Shown here piece by piece: positions 11,660 through 21,300 of a stretch of 64,000 nt of DNA; position 1 is the first letter of the stretch, and each line of letters starts with the position of its first letter. Source of the stretch: Erigeron canadensis (Eukaryota > Streptophyta > Magnoliopsida > Asterales > Asteraceae); assembly GCF_010389155.1 (NCBI RefSeq), contig NC_057768.1:17915664-17979663 (forward strand), written 5' to 3'. The position numbers were made by a program, and so were the translations under genes. The notes below the pieces were generated by a model. It saw only the letters and a list, made by a program, of their open reading frames with translations. It made no database searches and had not been told where the DNA came from.

Positions 11660-12360
11660 TCGATCTAGACCTTATAGTCGTGCTTGTACCTGTTCTTGCC
11701 CTCCAAAACGATCCTGTTCATGAAACAATAGGACGATCTTGATCTCAAGACCGTCCTAGGGCTGCTATTTTGTACTCCTTTGTGCTTGCTCGTTTGATCG
11801 TGTGATGTGTTGTGATGTTGTTCGTACGCTTATTGGGTAACTAATCCTTTGGATCGGTTTCGCTCAAACACCTGTTCTTGAACTAGAAAAGATCTTGTAC
11901 ACTTGTTCTTGGATATGAAACGACCTTGAGCTAGTGAAACACTTAAAACGACCATGAGCTAGTGAAACACTTAAAATGACCTTGAGCTAAAACGATCTTG
12001 GCATGGATACTAAGACGATCTTGACCTAGCCTACACCTTCAAACGATCTTGATCTAGTTTGAACCCAAAACGATCTTGAGCTTGCATCTAAGACAATCTT
12101 GGCTAAACACTGAAACGATCCTAAACCTAATAAGTCTAGGACGATCTTGAACCTGAAGCTAGAACGATCTTGCACCAAAACCCTAGACGATCTTGTACCC
12201 ATCAGAAAGCAACACGAACTTGTCCTATAACTTATCAAACTTGAACTCAAAACAAGCTAATCATGTACTTAATCATCAAATCAATCCTTAGATCCATCAT
12301 CATTTGATTAATTACATTCAAGGCTACATATTGACTAGAGAGCTAGTTCCTAAAACGATC
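11660..12360 (+). repeat. ACGATCTTG short-motif array in the retrotransposon leader
   Basis: ACGATCTTG, or a one-base variant such as ACGACCTTG or ACAATCTTG, occurs at about 11920, 11948, 11976, 11992, 12015, 12043, 12070, 12093, 12115, 12141, 12164 and 12187, with more scattered copies from 11700 and at 12355. Spacings cluster at 22-23 and 26-28 bp. All copies are in one orientation. Confidence 0.75.
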
Positions 12361-12599
12361 TAGAACAGCGTACATTGTGCAAACCCTAATCGAGTTCATT
12401 AAAGTCATGATTCATCGAAATAATTAAAGTACGAGTTCTATGAACAAACAAATCAAGTTCTAAAGGCTAAAGTTCATTATTAAAGACACGTTCAACTCAT
12501 TAACACGATAATCACTTATGTGTGAGTTCAAAGACGTTCAGTTCGAGTACTTAAATTTCATTCAAACCCTTTTGAGTCAAAACGTTCAAAGATCTTCAA

Positions 12600-13460
12600 A
12601 TGACCAAATCATCAATTCATCAAGGAAGGATGTCGGCTAAGCGTGGAAGAAAAACTAAGGTCGCAACAGTTGTTGAACCTACTGAGCCTGAACCTAGTGC
12701 TAATGCTACTGTCAACTTCACCTTGGAAGATGTAACGAACCTCATCACTGACCGCATGAATGCGATGATGCCGAATCTTGCTACTCAAGTTGCTCAGATG
12801 CTGGAAATCCCACTAACTGAAGGTACTAGAACTACCAGAGCCACCCAGAACAAGAGAACTCAAGAAGAACCTGAACAAAACCAAGAAGTGAACAGTGATT
12901 CTGATGGTGCTAGTCAGATCGACACCCGAGCCACCACTGAAGGCAGAGTTACCCGAAGCAGAGGGTGTTTGTTCAAGACCTTCACTCAGTGCAAAGCCCC
13001 AGTCTATACAGGGGAGAAGGGTGTTGCAGAACTGTTGATCATTAAATGTGTGGGACCAGTAGCGTACAAACTGGAACTACCCCTAGAACTTGGCAATGTT
13101 CATGACATATTTCACGTGTCCAATTTAAAGAAGTGCATGGCTGACGACCCGACCGTCATTCCTGTTAAGGATGTTCATATAGACGAAGGGCTCGAGTTCA
13201 CTGAAGAGCCCATCGAGATCATTGATAGAGATGCTAAACAGAATAGACATAGCAGAGTACCACTAGTTCGTGTACGTTGGAGTGTTAGACATGGGTATAA
13301 TGACACCTGGGAACGCGAGGATTTCATTAAGAAGAAGTACCCTCATCTTTTTGATCGGCGAGACTCTAAATATCGAGGACGAAATCCTCCAAGTGGGGGA
13401 GAATGTAACAACCGTCTTAGAAATGTTCTAAATAAGTTCTTTGAGACTTACTTTCTGTAA
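12600..13460 (+). pseudogene. Fused gag N-terminus / integrase chromodomain end
   Basis: A 286-codon frame. Residues 1-145 look like the start of a chromovirus gag, with Glu/Thr-rich text and FKTFTQCKAPVYTGEKGV. At about residue 146 it jumps to the end of the integrase: GPVAYKLELPLELGNVHDIFHVSNLKK, then a chromodomain-like VRVRWSVRHGYNDTWEREDF and KKKYPHLFD. Everything between is missing. The last 19 codons read into the 3' LTR that begins at 13404. A long deletion that keeps the frame is how many non-autonomous derivatives arise; whether this fusion protein is made is unknown. Confidence 0.8.
13391..13403 (+). promoter_or_regulatory. Polypurine tract of the nested element
   Basis: AAGTGGGGGAGAA lies immediately before the 3' LTR start TGTAACAACC, the expected position for plus-strand priming. 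Confidence 0.75.
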
Positions 13461-15026
13461 CATCCCGAACTTTTAATTAACGGTTGACTTCAGTTGTTAA
13501 GTCAACACAACGTGTCCGTTAAGTCTCTAAGAGATTTAATGTTTATGTGTGATTAATGTGCATTATGTGTAAGGTTTTAAAGCCTTAATGATTCATGTGT
13601 TAATGTGTCTAAAGGTATATTTTAATGTCTTTGGAGGTGCTTAAAGTGTTTAATGTGTTGTAAGTATTCCCCATAGGTGTTTTAAGCTAAATATGAGCCA
13701 TAAGGAAGTCTAAGTACTAGTTTTGATAAAGCTGGAAACTAAAAAACGGGTTAAGGGTCTAATAATCTGTCATTAGACTCATAAATCAGAGAATATACAT
13801 TTCCTTTGAAGCCCTAGCCGTTCCCTTTGTTCCATGGCATCCTATTGTTCGATTTCATCGTTATTCGGTTGATTCGAGAGTGTTTTGTAATCTCCAGGTA
13901 TCCAAGGTATAATAACATTGATTTCATGTCCTTTCAATCATATAATCAGATCCATAACTGGTCTAGGTTATTGGAAGATCAATTGATGTCAAAAATGTGT
14001 GTTTTGATCGATTCGGTAACCTAAAATGTTTAATTATGTGATGCAAATCAAGTAAGGATTAATCAATGATTTCATTGCATCATTATGGTCTTAAAATAGT
14101 GAATTTTGAGGTGCAAAAGTCGTTCATAAGGTTTGGGGTCGTTTGGGGTGTGTTTCGTTAAGTTTTGGAGGTTAAACAATGAGGTTTGTGCAGAATCGGG
14201 GCTAGCTGCGGCGCAACTGGAAAACAGTGACACATAGCTGCGACGCAACTTGGTAGTTGCGACGCAATAGCGACACAATTTTCAAATGGCCATAACTTTT
14301 GAACCGTAACTCCGTTTTTGACAAATAAGATATCCACGGAATCGTGAGGGAGTCTACTTTCTAATGGTAATGTTTTTGAAAGATGATTGTAATGTAAAGT
14401 TTCCAGAAAGGTTAATTTAGTGAGTGTATGTCGAGTTTCGTCGAGTTATGTAAGCCTTAAAGCATTAATCGAATGTCCGATGCATCAAGCCTTGTCATGG
14501 GTCATGTTTATAGATACTTAGGCTTGATTGATGAACAAAAGTAAGTAGGTACTTGTTTAGCTTATTATATTGTTTAATGATTATAGGTAGTCGGGAATAC
14601 TTGCAAAGCTCGGTAACTTACGTTATCATTTTGTACGCTTCAAAGAGGTAAGATACACTACTTTGACACGTTGAGGGTTCAACAAAAACATAGTTTTCAT
14701 ATAATAACTTCCCAATTGATGTCTTGTATACTTATGCTTAATCGGGATTACACGGGAGGTGATATGGGCTATGTATATGCATATTGAAGCCTGAAATGCT
14801 ACCCCAAAGATATGTGACGTTATGATATGATATGTAATGATATGCTATGAAATGTTATGCAAGGATACGATATGAAATGAAATGCTATGAAATGTGATGT
14901 ATGATGATGATATGTGAAATGTGCATGATTAAGTTGCTATGACACGTGCACGTTTAAGGGCCCAAACGTAATGATGTATATGTGATGATTGTTTAGGTTG
15001 TGTAAACACCTACACTATATGTAAAC
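13456..15026 (+). repeat. Truncated LTR-like sequence of another gypsy family
   Basis: It begins TGTAACATCCCG, typical of gypsy LTR starts, and cuts off the 3' LTR of the nested element. It contains a small array of a GC-rich word (GCTGCGACGCAAC and variants at about 14204, 14235, 14254 and 14268) and an ATATGATATG-type low-complexity run at 14822-14925. The short ORFs here do not look coding. Confidence 0.5.
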
Positions 15027-15910
15027 ACCCGACTGACCTAACTGGCCATTTCATTTTGGTAACCAAGAATGACTTGGTTAAAATCAAGAATTTAACGAAT
15101 GTTTGAACCAAATTTTTATAGGGCATATTACTCTTTTGGACTAGTTGCTTGTTTCGCCATCATACTAAATTACTTCATCGGCTAAGGTGAGTTTTCATAG
15201 ATCCCTTTTTAAATCTTTTTGGGATGAGAATACACATTTATGATCACAAGTCTTTTTATGTATGCTTATGTACTTATATGGTTGCCTTATTTAAAATCCC
15301 CTGAGAATTGAATCGAGAAACAGCAGCGCGAATATTATAAATAGTACTATTTGGGTTGACACCCCTATCCGGCATAGTCGCGCTATGGCACAACGGATAT
15401 ATAATAATTGAATGTGAGCGTAGTGTAATTGGCATAAGCACTACAAGAGGGGTAAACTTATTATTGTTGAGGTATCAATTCAAGGCATGAGCATTACATG
15501 GTTGTTTTACTAAATTTTTGTGATATTGTATGCGTACATTATCATTTATATAAATCATGTGATCGACGGTTATTTTGGTATAAACCTATGAGCTCACCAA
15601 CATTATGTTGACGTATTTTATGTGTGTATTCTGAGGTAATTGAGCTCTATGAAGTATTTGCTAGATGCTCAATGTGGGAGTCACAATTTGCATAACTTGA
15701 AGTAATTTATTGGAGATTTCTTGGCATTATATTTTGTTAAACTTATTATGTTTTAAAAATCTCCCTAGAATTTTTATGAACTCTTATTACTATGGAAAAC
15801 GATGGTTTGTTTCTACTATATTTTCTAAAACATCTCATTTAGAGATTGTTTAATTGCAAATTTGTGTTATGATCCTATTTTATCATATCCCGCCATTTTG
15901 GGGTGTGACA
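15027..15910 (+). repeat. 3' LTR (homologous part) of the outer gypsy element
   Basis: It matches 7361-8246 almost base for base and ends in GGGTGTGACA at 15910. Confidence 0.85.
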
Positions 15911-16046
15911 GTTTAAGTCCAAGTCCTATGGTCCATAGTCATTGGTTCACTTAAACCATTTCTCTGATACCAACTTGTAACACCCGTCATTTTAAAATCT
16001 GAACTTTCAAAAACTTTTGCCTAACGGCATTTAAAAATGCGGAAAA
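15911..16046 (-). repeat. Reversed LTR scrap with primer binding site
   Basis: CTCTGATACCAA at 15962-15973 is the complement of the tRNA-Met primer site, and TGTAACACCCG at 15976 is the complement of an LTR end. This is therefore the LTR/leader junction of a minus-strand element, cut off by copia sequence at about 16046. Confidence 0.65.
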
Positions 16047-16169
16047 CAGAATCCTTAATTCCACTCAGTGGAATGAAGCCATGATTGACGAGCTTAATTC
16101 CATGAAGCATAATGACGTTTGGGAATTGGTTAAACTTCGAAAGGAAACGTCGAACGCTATAAGGTCAGA

Positions 16170-17540
16170 TTGGTTGCGAAAGGCTATACTCAGAAGGCTG
16201 GAATAGATTATCAAGAGACCTTTTATCCTGTGTCTCATAAAGACTCTTTTAGGATGGTTATGGCACTAGTAGCTCACTTTAATCTTGAGTTACATCAGAT
16301 GGATGTCAAAACAGCTTTCTTAAATGGAGACTTGCAAGAAGATGTATACATGCTGCAACCTGAAGGATTCATTCCAAAAGGTAAAGAGCATATGGTCTGC
16401 AAGTTAAAGAAGTCCATATATGGGTTGAAGCAAGCATCGCGACAATGGTACCTTAAGTTTGATGAAGTCATTAAAGAACAAGACTTCATAAAGAATAAAG
16501 TGGATCAATGCATCTATCTCAAGATCAGTGGGAGTAACTTTATAATCCTTATTTTGTATGTAGACGATATTCTACTAGCAAGTAACAACTTGGATATGTT
16601 GCATGAGTCGAAGCGGATGCTTTCGCAGAAATTCGCCATGAAAGATCTCGGTGATGCCTCTTATGTTATAGGTATCGAAATACATCGGGATAAGCATGAT
16701 GGTATTTTAGGTCTTTCTCAAAGGGCCTATATTGAGCAGATTTTAGAACGCTATAGCATGCAACATTGCTCACCCACTGTAGCTCCAGTAGTTAAAGGAG
16801 ACGTATTTGGTACTTTCCAAAGCCCGAGCACTGAGATTGAAAAGGAGCAAATGAGGATGATACCTTACTCATCAGTAGTTGGGAGCATTATGTACGCTCA
16901 GGTCTGTACTCGTACAGATATCGCTTACATTGCTAGTATGCTTGGGCGTTATTTATCTAATCCCGGATTAGCACACTGGAAAGCGGCTAAGAAAGTTTTA
17001 CGATATCTGCAAGGGACCAAAGACTACAAACTAACATATAGAAGAAGTGACAATCTAGAAGTAGTAGGCTATTCCGATTTTGATTTTGCCAAAATCAAGG
17101 AAAATAAGAAATCTACTTCTGGGTATATTTTTATGTTAGCTGGCGTACCTATCTCTTGGCAGAGTCATAAGCAGAAACCGACTGCAACGTCCACCATGAT
17201 GGTTGAATACATTGCCGTTTATAATGCCACTTGTCATGGGATGTTGATTAGGAATCTTATCAGTAGACTCAAAGTCGTCAACTCTATTTCTAGACCATTG
17301 AAGCTTTACTGTGATAACCCAGCTGCCGTAACTTTCTCGAACAGTAACAGTTCAACTGGCGCTAGGTTGTATCTCGATACAAAGTATCTGTTTGTACGCG
17401 AACGGGTTGAGGAAAATGTTCTTTGTATTGAGTACATAAGTACAAATCATATGCTAGCGGATCCGATGACCAAAGGCATTCCTCCTAATATCTGCGTAGG
17501 GTACGTGTTGAAGATGGGGCTTACTAAAGACTTAATATAA
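16170..17540 (+). CDS. Copia reverse transcriptase and RNase H (C-terminal part of Pol)
   Basis: This 456-codon open frame copies element RNA into DNA and digests the RNA strand. RT landmarks are MVAKGYTQKAGIDYQETF at the start, the motif QMDVKTAFLNGDLQEDVYM, KLKKSIYGLKQASRQWY, and the catalytic YVDD near residue 130. RNase H landmarks are YSDFDFAK, CDNPAAV and HMLADPMTKGIP. Two changes suggest decay: YSDFDFAK in place of the usual SDSDFAGC, and MMVEYIA where active copies read EAEYIA. A short upstream part of the RT (16060-16169) is in another frame, so the real polyprotein is broken. It ends 325 bp before the LTR. Confidence 0.92.
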   Translation: MVAKGYTQKAGIDYQETFYPVSHKDSFRMVMALVAHFNLELHQMDVKTAFLNGDLQEDVYMLQPEGFIPKGKEHMVCKLKKSIYGLKQASRQWYLKFDEVIKEQDFIKNKVDQCIYLKISGSNFIILILYVDDILLASNNLDMLHESKRMLSQKFAMKDLGDASYVIGIEIHRDKHDGILGLSQRAYIEQILERYSMQHCSPTVAPVVKGDVFGTFQSPSTEIEKEQMRMIPYSSVVGSIMYAQVCTRTDIAYIASMLGRYLSNPGLAHWKAAKKVLRYLQGTKDYKLTYRRSDNLEVVGYSDFDFAKIKENKKSTSGYIFMLAGVPISWQSHKQKPTATSTMMVEYIAVYNATCHGMLIRNLISRLKVVNSISRPLKLYCDNPAAVTFSNSNSSTGARLYLDTKYLFVRERVEENVLCIEYISTNHMLADPMTKGIPPNICVGYVLKMGLTKDLI

Positions 17541-17852
17541 TATAATAGCATATTGTACTTATTGGTCATTATTAACTGTCTTAATAAAATTTTCCTCCTT
17601 ATTTAGATTTTGTTTGTCTATTAATTACACTTTGAGTACTCGTATTGGTGTATTGACTTTATTGTAACAAAATTTGTCTTGGTCAATTGATCATTGCTTA
17701 TTAGTTTTAAATTTGAGTCATAATTTGACTAATGGGGGTCCTAAGTTGATGTTCTTCTCTACAACTTTACTTATTGGCTATGATTTCGGTTTAAAACAAA
17801 ATGAGTATTATTCCGGACTTAACGAATACTCATAGATAAATGATTGCTCGGT

Positions 17853-17864
17853 CAAGTGGGAGAA
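17853..17864 (+). promoter_or_regulatory. Polypurine tract of the copia element
   Basis: CAAGTGGGAGAA sits directly before TGTTGGAACC, the LTR start. Confidence 0.75.
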
Positions 17865-18327
17865 TGTTGGAACCACGTTAGTGTGACCGTCACTAATCGT
17901 TTATCATTCATGATATGATAATTGACGATAACTGAAATCCATATGTCCAACAAAATATATGATGGGCATATTTACTCTTAAAGACGCGGTATAGGGTTTT
18001 CATTAGGTGATTGTATCTAAGAGGACTAATAGTTCACACATTAAACACCAAAGGGGTTGAAAGTGTAAATACTCCCCTTATATATAGAGAGTCATCAACC
18101 CTAGGTTAAAAGTAAATCCCTACGCACATAATACCCTAATTTTCGTATGTTTCTCCTCTCTAAATTCGTGCATCAAGATACAGTCAAATTACTCATCTCA
18201 TTATTAATCAATCTCATTATTAATCAATCATCCTGTTTTGGGAACCCGAAATCAATGACAACTATGTTTAATGTCATTACAGATTCCACAGGATCATCCG
18301 GTGATTATTATTACTTGAATTCCAACA
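17865..18327 (+). repeat. Copia 3' LTR, inserted into the MAP65 last exon
   Basis: This 463-bp unit begins TGTTGGAA and ends TTCCAACA, a perfect 8-bp terminal inverted repeat as expected for a copia LTR. A TATATATAG box is at about 18079-18087. The next base, 18328, is host coding sequence. The expected 5-bp target duplication cannot be checked because the 5' end of the element is gone. Confidence 0.88.
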
Positions 18328-21300
18328 AAGTGGTCCAGTAGACAGCTTTCTTAAGTCCTTAAAATACCCATTGTGTCGTCCTGAATAAGATCGTGGCGTC
18401 ATAAGATCAGGAGTTGCATTGCCGATCGAACTCCTAGGAGGGGTTGGAGTCAAAGTCCCATTTGTTGACTTTCTAAAACTACCTGCTCTCCTTGGATTAG
18501 ACTTGGACCCATAAATGGATTCTTTTTCTTTAAGTAGCAACTCTCTGAGCTTCTTTTGCTCCTGCACAATATATATAATGTAATTTGTAAGATTGTAACA
18601 ATATTAACAAATAACAAAAGTGCCATTAAGTAGTAATCCTAGAGGACAAAGGTGCGGTTAGAATGAAAGTTTGTAGTTGTTCTTGAAAATTGTTTAGCTA
18701 TTGAATGTCTATAAATTTCCAAAAAGTACCAAACATTTTTCGAACAAGTCAATATCACTATTCTGGTAACTACAGCTATGGTCAGACAAATAACTTTAAA
18801 GATTCGGCAACATGAAACATCCAAAACTATACAATAAGAAATCCTACAAAATTACCCTTGATCGCTTCTTTTCCTCTTCTTTTTGTAGTCTTGAAAGTTT
18901 ATATTCCCCCAAAATCGTCACCAATCGTGCCTACGGATAATATATATATCAAACAATGTAAAGAAAACTATAAGTGAAATGGATAGTACAAAACAGAAAA
19001 TGGAATGTGTCAGCATATAATGCAATAAACCTCACCCCATCATATAGGAACTTCTTTTTGTAGTCTTCCCATGTGAGTGTTTTACATATCAAGTTATCAA
19101 CAATAGCTATAACCGAGTGACCATCAATTACTCAAACTCAATAAAGCAAGTATTTTGAAAGAAGACAATGCATACCTGGAATAGACTTAACAGTAATTCG
19201 AGCTCGTTCAGCACGTTTTAAACTTATATGAACACTCCTTCCACCACTGTAGCGCTTTGGATCCTAAAAGACAAGATGGGGAACTTAGAAGAAGCCTAAA
19301 CATAAAAGCCATCAAATAGGACACACTCTTACATTACATGTGAGACGGAGTCACGGCGATTTAGAAAAAGAGGGAATAAACTATATGTGCCAAGACTCAA
19401 CGGTCGCGGAGGGCTGGGTAAACAGTCAAAACAGGTAATTTTCTGGACGAGTCAGAATGGGTCGGGTTTACCTGTTAACACCTTGATTGATCCTTTCTTA
19501 AGTTTTATTAATGATTAATATCTTAAGTATGAATATAAAATTACCACACTATATTCTTCAAGCCAACTTTCTTCTTCACATGCAGAAAGCCACCGGTCGA
19601 TCCTGTCCAGGATTTCTTTTCGGCTAAATGCTTCACTTGATACTTTACTTATTTCCACTTCAATGTTCGCTAAAAGTTCACCAGGGTCTACCAAACCTAT
19701 AATTACAAAACGTTTAAAACATATAACTTCTTAAAACATACTCTCTTTGCTTCACAAGAACATAAACATTTGACTCGACACATTTTTCAAGGAAATACTT
19801 TCACCATCGTTAGACATCTAAAAATTACGTTTAGATGTTTTTGACCCAGAATATTACCATCAAGTTATTTGCATAGCATGGAAACAAAGTAAAATGAACA
19901 TGACTTTTTTCAGATAATGATGCAAATTTCATAAGACGAATCAGAGATGACAATTTCGACCCATTTACCTAAGAATGAGTCAATTTGGGGCTATGTTTTA
20001 TCTCTAATGGGTCATATTATGTAGAATAGTAATAAAGAAAAAATAGCCATAAGGAAGAAGGTCGAAAGCCTCAAGAGTTTTTTACAAGAATGATCCCTCT
20101 TGACTCGTTATATTCAGATAACTGAATTAATAATGACCGAAGAAAAATTTGTTAACATACTTAATCGTTTTATCCATATGAAACTTCGGAGAAAATGAGT
20201 TACAAGTCGACCCGTTATCGAACTTAGCCATTTCCATTTCTAGACAAATGGACTGAGTCAAACGACTACCAAGTTACTCAGTGGGAGACTTGCTATTATC
20301 TGGAAACAAGATTGCTTACAAGAATCCATCATTGCATTAGATTTGTCAACAGCCGTGCTTGGGTCAGGTTTGATGTGTGTCTTGAAACATATTTCTTCCA
20401 ATTCTGCCCACCTCTTCATAACTGGTTCTTTCATCTTACTTCCTTTCAGTTTATTGAGCCTCTCAACCTCCTCTGACACCTGCCCAGAACGTTGTTATTC
20501 AACAATCTAACTGCTTAGAAAACTGAAAACAAAGTTAAATATTCAGACATGGGTATAAACCTGTTGAATAATTTCGGTTGAAAGAGCCCCCGGATCGACA
20601 ATTTCAGATTCCGGAAATCGTATAGTCGATGTAATTCTTGAGAAGTAGCTTTTTTCTTCTCTTGTTGTGTCCATTATATTCCAAAGCTCGAATAGTGACA
20701 TGACAATGTCTTTTAACTACATTGTAGCATGTAGAAGAATACTGTTTGCAATAAAACAAAACTGCTAAAAGTGGCAAAATGGGTTCATAGAGCAGGTGGA
20801 GTAACAGGATGAAATTTGTTTGGGTCAAATAGATGTTTTAAGATCAGGTCTACTTAAAGACACTTGTTAATCATTATCGTTGCTATTTTGTAATTATGTT
20901 AAGTGATAAATATGATTGCTGAAAACTATAATATCAGAATAATATTATGCATGATTTTCTTAAAACAACTAAGATGTTGTGCATTAAGTATACTTGGCCT
21001 ATCTTTGAGTCTTTGAGTAATGTCACCATCCAACCCTTTTCATTTGTTTAAGAGGTTAATTACTAGAATGATTTGGGTACACAACATACCTTCAGAAGCC
21101 GGACTTTCTTCTCAGTTTCCAACTTCAAAATGGCATTCTCAAGACCTTCCGATGTGCTATCACTTATGTTTGTGGCTAGTTCCATGCTTATGTCATGTAA
21201 GCTTGGATGTACCGCATTCACAGTTTTGCCAAAATCTGACCCAAGAATGCTACAGAATGAATGCACCTCATTCACATACGCCAAAACTTTATGGACACGT

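Larger units (their letters stand above)
10845..13455 (+). mobile_element. Nested, internally deleted gypsy element (gag start fused to integrase end)
   Basis: The 53 bases from 10845 (TGTAACAACCGTCTTAG...) recur at 13404-13455 with one or two differences, directly after a polypurine run. They mark the left LTR start and the truncated right LTR. A TATA-like GGTATATATAG is at about 11131. The leader (11.6-12.4 kb) holds an ACGATCTTG motif array. The only ORF lacks protease, RT and the integrase core, so the element is non-autonomous. Confidence 0.7.
7361..15910 (+). mobile_element. Ty3-gypsy element with LTRs, no pol, nested insertions
   Basis: Matching direct repeats end at 8246 and 15910. 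A tRNA-Met primer site follows the left one, and two accessory ORFs and a gag come before an inserted element. No protease, RT or integrase of its own is seen, so this copy is not autonomous. The left and right repeats differ at about 30 positions by eye over 885 bp (about 96-97 percent identical), so insertion was moderately recent. Confidence 0.8.
16047..18327 (+). mobile_element. 5'-truncated Ty1-copia element (RT, RNase H, 3' LTR)
   Basis: Coding similarity begins inside the reverse transcriptase (WNEAMIDELNSMKHNDVW, 16060-16115) and runs to RNase H, then a polypurine tract and a complete 3' LTR. The 5' half and 5' LTR are missing. The 3' LTR lies in the last exon of the MAP65 gene. Confidence 0.9.

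Noticed and set aside
14820..14930. ATATGATATG-rich block as a CRISPR-like or satellite array
   Set aside because: It is low-complexity sequence without a fixed unit, common in plant gypsy LTRs; CRISPR is not expected in plant nuclear DNA.
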